DNA from: Microcaldota archaeon
GTDB taxonomy: Archaea > Micrarchaeota > Micrarchaeia > Micrarchaeales > CABMGC01
Direction: 5' to 3'
Assembly: GCA_021846005.1 (NCBI GenBank)
Contig: JAJZIZ010000033.1
Location: 1-7,213, forward strand
Length of the DNA: 7,213 nucleotides
Part shown: piece after piece, positions 1 through 4,225 of the stretch
How the letters are laid out: the number at the start of each line of letters is the position of its first letter
Numbering within the stretch: the stretch's first letter is position 1
Notes under the pieces: model-generated
Told to the model about the DNA's origin: nothing
The model's input: only the letters and a program-made list of their open reading frames with translations
Database searches by the model: none
Translations under genes and position numbers: made by a program

Positions 1-69
1 GACGAAGTTATGTCTTTTCAAAATTTCCACTAGTCGGGTTTCTAACCCCATTTCTGAAAATGCTTTCAT
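1..69 (-). CDS. DEAD-box RNA helicase, N-terminal fragment (cut by window edge)
   Basis: Only the first 23 codons are visible; the gene runs off the left edge. The minus-strand ATG at 69-67 opens a frame beginning MKAFSEMGLETRL and ending KRHNFV at the edge. This matches the conserved start of DEAD-box ATP-dependent RNA helicases: an isolated upstream aromatic (F4), then an E-x-G-L segment and a helix, ending just where the Q motif (PTxIQ) is expected. These enzymes unwind RNA in ribosome assembly and mRNA turnover. No strong Shine-Dalgarno precedes the ATG. A TATA-like stretch at about 97-104, read on the minus strand, would place the transcript start within a few nt of the ATG, giving a very short leader. 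The call rests on a short match; sequence left of the window would settle it. The gene is divergent from everything else here. Confidence 0.55.
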   Translation of the reverse strand, partial: MKAFSEMGLETRLVEILKRHNFV

Positions 70-255
70 TTTATACACTTCTGAAAGCAAAATTAGTAGT
101 ATACAAAGAAACCGCTATCAAAATAATTAGTAGCTTAATTGGACTACTGCATCTGCTTTTCTATATAATAGTATTCCTGTAGATATTTAAGCTTTTCTAA
201 AGGACAACACAAAAGGAAAACACCAATGATAAAAAATAAAATGAGTCTGTAGGAA

Positions 256-266
256 AAGTTTATATC
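256..266 (+). promoter_or_regulatory. Archaeal promoter (TATA box with purine-rich BRE)
   Basis: The sequence AAGTTTATATC is preceded by GGAAA, giving a BRE-like purine run followed by a TATA box. The expected start is about 26 nt downstream of the box centre, near 286-290. That coincides with an ATG at 286 and lies about 200 nt ahead of the operon start at 488. It could drive a leaderless small ORF, a long leader, or a small RNA. Confidence 0.5.
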
Positions 267-285
267 TTTTTAACGATAAAAAAAT

Positions 286-390
286 ATGGATAATATGCTA
301 AGAGACGCAACAACGGCACAAGGCTTGTTTTTCAGCGTCAGCTGCATCTTCAAGGCAGCATGGCATTGGCATAAGTGCGCATTCGCATAG
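286..390 (+). CDS. Possible leaderless 34-residue small ORF
   Basis: An ATG falls almost exactly where transcription from the TATA box at 259-266 should start, and a 34-codon frame follows, ending in TAG at 388-390. The peptide begins MDNMLRDATTAQGLFFS. Its C-terminal half has Cys20, His27, His29 and Cys31, a spacing that could bind a metal, though this may be chance. There is no ribosome site, as expected for a leaderless mRNA. No family is recognised. The alternative, that this is just 5' leader or a small RNA for the downstream operon, is at least as likely. Confidence 0.2.
   Translation: MDNMLRDATTAQGLFFSVSCIFKAAWHWHKCAFA
295..336 (+). repeat. Direct repeat copy A flanking the unknown/M28 operon
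   Basis: The block consists of ATGCTAAGA (295-303), an 8-nt insert, AACGGCAC (312-319) and TTTTCAGC (329-336). The same three words in the same order occur at 2515-2552, where the first two are contiguous. Together the two copies bracket the operon at 488-2501. Confidence 0.4.
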
Positions 391-487
391 TAACTTCAGA
401 GTTTTATTATGCGTTTTGCAATTTTCTATAACATCAATGTAAATCATGCGAGGCCAGGTACACTTATCTTCTTCAGAGGTAAATCAT

Positions 488-1573
488 ATGATATCAAAAC
501 AAATTAACCCCAGTTATATTACGACTGACGGTACGCTAAGGCTTGCAATGCATGAGCGAAAGAGGGCTGTAGGAAGGGCTTCCAAGTTTATTGCAGATAC
601 ATACGGCGAGGAAGTACTGGAAGACATGCGCAAAATAGAAGATATAACCTGCGGAAGACCTACTATTGTATCGGCAAGGCAGATAGCCAAGCCAGACTTC
701 CAACATCTGTCAATGTACCTTACGTCAAAGTGGCTAGGGTATCAGATGTGTACACTTGAGATACTTGATGACTTCATATACACTGGGAGAGGCAGCTACA
801 AGAGGTCATATGTGCAGTTGCCTTTGGGGATTATAAACAGGGAATCCGAGCTGTTTTCACATAGCATAACCATCGCAGGAGATAAGGACATAGTCTCCCT
901 TTCGGCAAAAAATGAACACAAACTAAAAAACATATTCGTGACCAGCAAGGCAATGGATAGTTTTGCCAAACAGGCCAACCGTGCAGGCTATTCTGAATTC
1001 GGACAGACTATGCCTATGGCCGGATGCACCCTGCCTGATTTTTTCACCCATCTGAGGCGTTCTATGGATGTCAATGACCAGATCGTCTTTGACATCAGCA
1101 AAATGCTCTCAAAAGCTGCAAAAAATGTTATCCTGAACAACAAAACGGTGCCTGGGACGAATTCCATCAAGTTAGAAGCGGAGAACGGCGCAATTTCAAT
1201 AAAGTCAGTAGGAGGGCAATTTATCTACGCTGTAACATTCTCCATGATGAACCTGATACCTAACATGGCGTTTGCAGTGACTGACTGGAATTTCGATGAT
1301 GGCAAAATACGCGACAGGTATCTGAACGCCTGCAAGTTCCTCAAAATCAACGGCATGAGGGAGCCACTGCAGATACTCATGCCCAGCCTGCACTGCAACA
1401 TCAGGGAAAATGTTGTCGGCAGCGCCATTGAGCTTGATTATATAATACCGATGATCAATAAAATAAACTGTATTGTTGGGGATGCAAACTCGAGTCGCAG
1501 ATTCGAAGATATGTCTATACATGCTACGCATTCAATAATATCGGCTATGAAGGAAATTAAGAGAAACAGATGA
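488..1573 (+). CDS. Unrecognised 361-residue soluble protein
   Basis: I do not recognise this protein. The start at ATG 488 is chosen because GAGGT (476-480) sits 7 nt upstream; an in-frame ATG at 446 would add 14 residues but has no ribosome site. The product is 361 residues with no signal peptide and no convincing membrane span. The N-terminal third is helical and charged (AMHERKRAVGRASKF, EDMRKIED). A middle segment has LPLGIINRESELFSH, and the C-terminal half mixes strands and helices (SIKSVGGQFIYAVTFSMMNL, then AVTDWNFDDGKIRDRYLNA). No P-loop, zinc-knuckle, Rossmann glycine motif or HTH is evident. The stop is 1 nt before the M28 peptidase ATG, so the two are surely co-transcribed and probably translationally coupled. 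Codon use (AGG, ATA) matches its neighbours. A role linked to the peptidase, for example as substrate provider or regulator, is inference only. Confidence 0.85.
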   Translation: MISKQINPSYITTDGTLRLAMHERKRAVGRASKFIADTYGEEVLEDMRKIEDITCGRPTIVSARQIAKPDFQHLSMYLTSKWLGYQMCTLEILDDFIYTGRGSYKRSYVQLPLGIINRESELFSHSITIAGDKDIVSLSAKNEHKLKNIFVTSKAMDSFAKQANRAGYSEFGQTMPMAGCTLPDFFTHLRRSMDVNDQIVFDISKMLSKAAKNVILNNKTVPGTNSIKLEAENGAISIKSVGGQFIYAVTFSMMNLIPNMAFAVTDWNFDDGKIRDRYLNACKFLKINGMREPLQILMPSLHCNIRENVVGSAIELDYIIPMINKINCIVGDANSSRRFEDMSIHATHSIISAMKEIKRNR

Positions 1574-1574
1574 C

Positions 1575-2501
1575 ATGGAGATGCTCGATTTCATAAAGAA
1601 GCTTGAATTATTTTCTCCGCGAAGCGGCAGCAATGAGCGGTTAGCCTGCGAATTCCTCGAGAAGGAACTGAAAAAGCTCGGCATTGACTATGTCCTCCAG
1701 GATTTTAAAAACTTTCTGCCTTCATATAAAGGATTTGGCCTTAAGATAGACGGCGAAAAAATCGAGTCAATGCCGACTTCATTCAAAAGCGGAAGCATAA
1801 CTGAGAAGAATCTTATAAGCTCCATGGCGGTCAGCGGAAGGTACTATGAAGAACCCAATATAAATTTCAATCCATATTCGGATTCGTTTTCCCTTGCAAC
1901 TTTCTACCGGGCACCTTCACTCGCTATAAAGCGCAAGGATGTGCAGAAAGTCATAGATGCAAATGACATAGACGGATATGTCGAAGTAGAAAAAGCGCCT
2001 CATGAATGTTCTAATATAATCGCGGGAAACGCGGCGAACCCAAAGAACATATTCATATGCCACTATGATACCGTCCTGCATGGGGCGCTTGACAACGCGT
2101 CGGGGACCGCTATTCTAATGGAGCTTGTAAAAAAAGGAAGAAACGCTGCCGACATGTTTGTCTTTGCAGGATGCGAAGAATTGTCGTTCGATTCCCCAGT
2201 CTACTGGGGAAAGGGATACCGGGTCTTGGAAGAAGGGTACGGTGACGTGCTGGACAAGGCCAATAAATTGGTGGCAGTTGATATGATAGGGTCAGGGGAA
2301 GCCGGTCTGATAAAGGACGGCAAAACTAGACTTGCAGCATTTCCCATACAGAACAAAGAACTTTTCGATAAGGCATACATAGTATCAGTCACAGGAAACG
2401 AATGGCTCGGCGCGTATCATTCACATGAAGACAGGCCCGATTTGCTAAACAGCAGGTTCCTAACGCAAGGTCTTGAGCTCATAGAAAAAATATCTAAATA
2501 G
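1575..2501 (+). CDS. M28-family zinc aminopeptidase-like protein
   Basis: This is a 308-residue protein of the M28 di-zinc peptidase fold, which usually removes N-terminal residues from peptides. The metal-site pattern is visible in order: H163-Y-D165 in the HYDTV motif, the bridging D173 in GALDNASG, the E201-E202 pair (general base and ligand), D236 in VDMIG, and H282 in YHSHEDRPD, where family members have a terminal H-x-x-x-D. No signal peptide is seen, so it is probably cytoplasmic. The first 155 residues are a more divergent N-terminal part. Between the EE pair and the usual glycine/serine turn lies a longer loop, SFDSPVYWGKGYR, whose codons form a perfect hairpin at 2192-2211. The start is ATG 1575, 1 nt after the upstream stop; ATG 1581 is an alternative. 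Its operon partner is the unknown protein at 488. Substrate cannot be read from the sequence. Confidence 0.88.
   Translation: MEMLDFIKKLELFSPRSGSNERLACEFLEKELKKLGIDYVLQDFKNFLPSYKGFGLKIDGEKIESMPTSFKSGSITEKNLISSMAVSGRYYEEPNINFNPYSDSFSLATFYRAPSLAIKRKDVQKVIDANDIDGYVEVEKAPHECSNIIAGNAANPKNIFICHYDTVLHGALDNASGTAILMELVKKGRNAADMFVFAGCEELSFDSPVYWGKGYRVLEEGYGDVLDKANKLVAVDMIGSGEAGLIKDGKTRLAAFPIQNKELFDKAYIVSVTGNEWLGAYHSHEDRPDLLNSRFLTQGLELIEKISK
2192..2211 (+). other. Perfect 8-bp hairpin inside the peptidase gene
   Basis: TTCCCCAG (2192-2199), a 4-nt loop TCTA, and CTGGGGAA (2204-2211) form a perfect GC-rich stem. It encodes the S-P-V-Y-W-G loop of the peptidase just after the catalytic EE pair. It could be a chance consequence of the codons or an mRNA structure. 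Confidence 0.6.
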
Positions 2502-2514
2502 AGCTAGATCCAAA

Positions 2515-2552
2515 ATGCTAAGAAACGGCACTTTCTTCGCATACTTTTCAGC
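2515..2552 (+). repeat. Direct repeat copy B after the unknown/M28 operon
   Basis: ATGCTAAGA (2515-2523) runs straight into AACGGCAC (2524-2531) and is followed 13 nt later by TTTTCAGC (2545-2552). These are the same words as the copy at 295-336, where an 8-nt insert separates the first two. The block begins 13 nt after the peptidase stop codon and lies in the otherwise featureless 136-nt gap before the tRNA. Confidence 0.4.
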
Positions 2553-2583
2553 AACTCAGGGTTTGAATTGCTTCCAGTCACCA

Positions 2584-2591
2584 TTTTATAA
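2584..2591 (+). promoter_or_regulatory. Probable TATA box of the tRNA-Ala gene
   Basis: TTTTATAA is placed so that transcription would begin near 2614, giving a pre-tRNA leader of about 23 nt. A second AT-rich candidate (ATAAATAT, 2619-2626) would start transcription inside the tRNA and is less suitable. Confidence 0.35.
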
Positions 2592-2637
2592 CTTTCCCGT
2601 TATTCTAATAAGGAAGTCATAAATATGTAATTATAAT

Positions 2638-2748
2638 GGGCTCGTGGCGCAGCAGCAGCGCGTTTCGTTCGCAAGAAACTTCTTAGAAAGAAGTTTCATC
2701 AAGAATCGAAAAACGAAAAGGCCGCGGGTGCGAATCCCGCCGAGTCCA
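2638..2748 (+). tRNA. tRNA-Ala (anticodon CGC) with a 39-nt intron
   Basis: The gene folds into a full cloverleaf once the intron 2674-2712 is removed, giving a 72-nt mature RNA. The acceptor stem is GGGCTCG (2638-2644) with CGAGTCC (2741-2747), the D stem GCGC/GCGC, the anticodon stem TTTCG (2663-2667) with CGAAA (2714-2718), and the T stem GCGGG/CCCGC. The anticodon loop UUCGCAA gives anticodon CGC (2670-2672). The G3-U70 wobble pair, the alanine identity element, is present (G2640 with T2745), as is discriminator A2748. No CCA is encoded, as is common in archaea. Oddities are a short 7-nt D-loop AGCAGCA without the normal GG pair at 18-19, and a T-loop UGCGAAU with G instead of U at position 55. 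It would decode GCG codons. Confidence 0.93.
2674..2712 (+). other. tRNA intron at 37/38 with hairpin and BHB-like splice site
   Basis: The intron is 39 nt. The pre-tRNA forms a relaxed bulge-helix-bulge: the anticodon stem, a 3-nt bulge AAA (2711-2713) at the 3' splice site, a 4-bp central helix UUCG (2668-2671) with CGAA (2707-2710), and a 5' bulge CAA (2672-2674). The inner side is not a strict second helix. Instead a perfect 10-bp hairpin, GAAACTTCTT (2675-2684) with AAGAAGTTTC (2688-2697) and loop AGA, is followed by 9 unpaired nt. The splicing endonuclease would cut in the two bulges. Closely related hairpins occur at 2750-2772 and 3487-3508. Confidence 0.85.
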
Positions 2749-2749
2749 C

Positions 2750-2819
2750 AAAACCTTTTGGGAAAAGGTTTTATCGAAAACCCCGCAGAAGGGTCTGGGT
2801 GCGGATTTAGCTGAGGCAG
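2750..2819 (+). repeat. Degenerate copy of tRNA-Ala intron and 3' half (copy II)
   Basis: The segment starts 2 nt after the tRNA with a perfect 10-bp hairpin, AAAACCTTTT (2750-2759), loop GGG, AAAAGGTTTT (2763-2772), like the intron hairpin. It is followed by ATCGAAAA (2773-2780), identical to intron/exon bases 2705-2712. After about 13 nt comes TCTGGGTGCGGATTTAGC with GAG, which matches the T-arm and acceptor of the tRNA (GGGTGCGAATCCCGCCGAG), including the unusual G at position 55. By eye about 15 of 22 positions agree over the T-arm/acceptor part. The hairpin with its final TTTT might also end tRNA transcription or guide 3' trimming. Confidence 0.6.
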
Positions 2820-2881
2820 CCATATTGCAATGCAATTTGTAGACAAGGCAAAATATTCCTCCCGTTTGCTACATAGTAAGC

Positions 2882-2889
2882 TTTATATG
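2882..2889 (+). promoter_or_regulatory. TATA box of the toxin-antitoxin pair, inside an inverted repeat
   Basis: TTTATATG predicts a transcript start near 2911, 19 nt before the antitoxin ATG. The box is bracketed by a 6-bp inverted repeat, ATAGTA (2873-2878) and TACTAT (2892-2897). This is a plausible operator for the ribbon-helix-helix antitoxin, since these antitoxins normally repress their own promoter. No strong ribosome site is seen in the short leader. Confidence 0.5.
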
Positions 2890-2929
2890 TCTACTATAGC
2901 ATATTATGTATCAGATATAGCTGATTCGC

Positions 2930-3154
2930 ATGTCTGACGTAACTACTATACAACTTAAGAAGTCACTGGTTAGGGAACTGAAGAGTATCAAGAAATACCC
3001 ACGTGAAACTTATGAGGAAGTCATTTACGATCTAATAAAGATTGCCAAAGAAGCCAAAGGCAGCCAGTACGATGCATTTTTGCACAAGATACAGCAAGTA
3101 AAAATGAAGGAGCTATGGGATAATAAGGATGACGAGGACTGGGAAAATGCTTAA
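2930..3154 (+). CDS. Ribbon-helix-helix antitoxin of a MazF-type TA pair
   Basis: This is a 74-residue protein. The N-terminus (TTIQLKKSLVRELKSIKKY, residues 5-23, then PRETYEEVIYDLI) has the short strand, helix A, turn and helix B of the ribbon-helix-helix fold, which dimerises and binds operator DNA through the paired strand. The C-terminus is acidic and ends LWDNKDDEDWENA, the type of flexible tail that blocks the partner toxin. It overlaps the toxin start by 8 nt (ATGCTTAA), so the two are translationally coupled. It likely neutralises the toxin and, with it, represses the promoter at 2882. The small size, pairing and tail make the call firm even though the exact antitoxin subfamily is not clear. 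Confidence 0.85.
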   Translation: MSDVTTIQLKKSLVRELKSIKKYPRETYEEVIYDLIKIAKEAKGSQYDAFLHKIQQVKMKELWDNKDDEDWENA

Positions 3155-3461
3155 ATCTGGAGATGTTGTAATTGCCAGCGTACAATTTACGGATACGCGA
3201 GAAGTTAAGATAAGACCAGCAGTAGTTCTCTTCGAGGAGCTGGGCAATGTTATCATAGCTGGTATAACTAGCAACACGAAAATGAAGGGCATACCTCTTC
3301 TTAGAAACGAAGGAGCCATAAAGGATAGCGTTATAAAATTAAATTATATTTTTACTGTTTCAGAGGAAATGATATCAAAGGTAATATTCCGATTAAGTAA
3401 AGAAAAGAGACACCTTGTGTTTGATGAACTCAGCAAGAGGCTTGGCGGACTTAAGGAATAA
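3147..3461 (+). CDS. MazF/PemK-family endoribonuclease toxin
   Basis: This 104-residue toxin cleaves RNA to stall translation when the antitoxin is lost. Family landmarks are the opening KSGDVVIA (residues 3-10, first strand of the SH3-like barrel), the loop VQFTDTREVK, R23-P24 followed by AVVL, the I40-T41-S42 motif ending the next strand, and the strand VIKLNYIFTV (62-71). R23 and T41/S42 sit where the family's catalytic Arg and Ser/Thr are expected. ATG 3147 is preferred over the in-frame ATG 3129: it places GAGG (3134-3137) 9 nt upstream and the protein then starts at the usual family position. It overlaps the antitoxin by 8 nt. The length is normal and no disruption is seen, so the pair looks active. 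Confidence 0.88.
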   Translation: MLKSGDVVIASVQFTDTREVKIRPAVVLFEELGNVIIAGITSNTKMKGIPLLRNEGAIKDSVIKLNYIFTVSEEMISKVIFRLSKEKRHLVFDELSKRLGGLKE

Positions 3462-3485
3462 GCATAGGATCGGTCGCCTAGCAGT

Positions 3486-3541
3486 GAAAACTTTTTACGA
3501 AAAGCTTTACCAAAAATTCTGGGTGCGCATACTGAGTCACA
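3486..3541 (+). repeat. Degenerate copy of tRNA-Ala intron and 3' half (copy III)
   Basis: Positions 3487-3495 (AAAACTTTT) pair with 3500-3508 (AAAAGCTTT) in 8 of 9 positions around loop TACG. Next comes TACCAAAAATTC, which resembles the intron's CATCAAGAATC. Then TCTGGGTGCG (3518-3527) is identical to 2794-2803 of copy II and close to the tRNA T-arm. The segment ends ACTGAGTCACA (3531-3541), close to the tRNA acceptor end CCGAGTCCACA. It begins 25 nt after the toxin stop codon, so the TA cassette lies between copies II and III. Confidence 0.55.
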
Positions 3542-3601
3542 AGCTCTCGGGCTAATCTTTGTTTATAAAAGAGGGCTTCAATTCCCTGCGCTGTAAAGGC
3601 A

Positions 3602-3609
3602 TTTATATA
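3602..3609 (+). promoter_or_regulatory. TATA box of the AbiEi/7-TM/cytochrome b unit
   Basis: TTTATATA is a near-consensus archaeal TATA box, preceded by a purine stretch (TAAAGGCA). The predicted transcript start is near 3631, about 20 nt before the proposed translation start. A second box, TTTATAAAA at 3562-3570, lies 40 nt further upstream. Confidence 0.6.
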
Positions 3610-3618
3610 TTGTCATTG

Positions 3619-3642
3619 CAATATAACAATATAGTTATATTG
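3619..3642 (+). promoter_or_regulatory. Operator-like perfect inverted repeat
   Basis: CAATATAAC (3619-3627), a 6-bp spacer AATATA, and GTTATATTG (3634-3642) form a perfect 9-bp inverted repeat. The centre-to-centre distance suits a dimeric DNA-binding protein. It covers the predicted transcript start, 10 bp downstream of the TATA box, which is the usual place for archaeal repressors that block RNA polymerase. Partial symmetry (TCA/TGA) continues outside the arms. The adjacent winged-helix protein is the obvious candidate to bind it. Confidence 0.6.
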
Positions 3643-3649
3643 GAGTGAT
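3642..3649 (+). promoter_or_regulatory. Ribosome binding site that decides an AUA start
   Basis: GGAGTGAT resembles the full archaeal anti-16S site GGAGGTGAT with one G missing. GGAG lies 7 nt upstream of ATA 3653, an ideal spacing. The ATG at 3648 lies inside this site, too close to use it, and is followed by one codon and a stop (ATG CTA TAA). Confidence 0.5.
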
Positions 3650-3652
3650 GCT

Positions 3653-4225
3653 ATAAAGAGACTGCAACTATATCAAATAAGGGATCTTGCAATAGCCTCG
3701 GACAGGGCTGTCTTTTCAGTACAGCAATTATCAAATCTTATCAGCAAGCCAAGATCTATATCCACTGTATATCTATCCCGCCTCGTAAAGAAGAAGCTCG
3801 CAACAAAAGTTAAGAAAGGCACCATCTCCTTTGTTGATGACCCCTTTGTAATAGCGACCCAGCTCGTAGAGCCGTCTTACGTTTCGCTTAATTCTGCTTT
3901 GCTATTCCACGGGATCATTCAGCAAGTTCCAAAGGCCGCGGAGTGCGTAACCAGCAAGAACTCGTTAAGATACGAAAGGCTGGGGATTATTTATCATAAA
4001 ATCCCTGAGAGGTTATTTTTTGGCTATCAAAGGCACGCAAAAACTGGAAGCTATGTATTTGTTGCAGAACCTGAGAAGGCGATAATAGACGGCATATATC
4101 TGAACAAGTATGGCAAGACAGAATTAAAGGAATTGCTGCCAAGACTCAATCCCATCCGGCTTAATGCATTGGCAAAAAACTTTACCGGACGTGGAAGCAT
4201 GAAGATAAACGAATTGATCGAATGA
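3653..4225 (+). CDS. AbiEi-family winged-helix regulator (antitoxin-like), non-canonical start
   Basis: The frame encodes about 190 residues of the AbiEi type, DNA-binding antitoxins of type IV systems that repress their own promoter. Residues about 20-60 are a winged HTH (FSVQQLSNLISKPRSIS, then YLSRLVKKKL and the wing KVKKGTISFV). The effector domain has DPFVIATQLVEPSYVSLNSA (63-82, family hallmark), LFHGI, and AEPEKAIIDGIYL (138-150). The wHTH frame contains no ATG, GTG or TTG before codon 83 (TTG 3899), and an in-frame TAG at 3632-3634 closes it upstream. ATA 3653 is chosen from the ribosome site and family length; a 2-nt indel just after ATG 3648 is the alternative. No AbiEii nucleotidyltransferase toxin is adjacent. 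Instead the stop overlaps a 7-TM gene by ATGA, so it may be an orphan regulator of the membrane/cytochrome operon. AbiEi identity is firm; the start is not. Confidence 0.8.
   Translation: MKRLQLYQIRDLAIASDRAVFSVQQLSNLISKPRSISTVYLSRLVKKKLATKVKKGTISFVDDPFVIATQLVEPSYVSLNSALLFHGIIQQVPKAAECVTSKNSLRYERLGIIYHKIPERLFFGYQRHAKTGSYVFVAEPEKAIIDGIYLNKYGKTELKELLPRLNPIRLNALAKNFTGRGSMKINELIE

Larger units (their letters stand above)
70..487. other. AT-rich divergent intergenic region
   Basis: A 418-nt stretch lies between the leftward helicase start and the rightward operon start. No convincing gene is seen beyond one weak small ORF (286-390). It holds a direct repeat of AATTAGTAG (91-99 and 125-133), a good TATA box near 259-266, a weaker one around 422-431 (TTTTCTATAA), and a block at 295-336 that recurs after the operon at 2515-2552. 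The left 200 nt are strongly AT-rich and the right 200 nt are more balanced, which would suit a transcribed leader or a small RNA. Confidence 0.6.

Noticed and set aside
222..250. C/D-box small RNA suggested by ATGATAA and TGAGTCTG
   Set aside because: The box sequences do not match RTGATGA and CTGA well, and no paired internal boxes are visible.
374..390. GTGCGCAT shared with copy III of the tRNA-derived repeat
   Set aside because: It is only an 8-base match, with no hairpin upstream and no acceptor-like end.
446..487. Extension of the unknown protein to ATG 446
   Set aside because: There is no ribosome site before 446, whereas GAGGT is ideally placed for ATG 488.
2631..2846. Minus-strand ORF containing GGIRTRGL across the tRNA
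   Set aside because: It is antisense to the tRNA-Ala gene; this peptide is the familiar false product of a reverse-translated tRNA T-arm.
3571..3586. T-arm-like stem AGGG-CTTCAATT-CCCT
   Set aside because: It has only 4 bp and an 8-nt loop, and no acceptor or D-arm could be found around it.
3899..4225. Short 108-residue version of the AbiEi-like gene starting at TTG 3899
   Set aside because: The same frame is open back to 3635 and encodes a clear winged-helix domain; the short form would cut the family domain.
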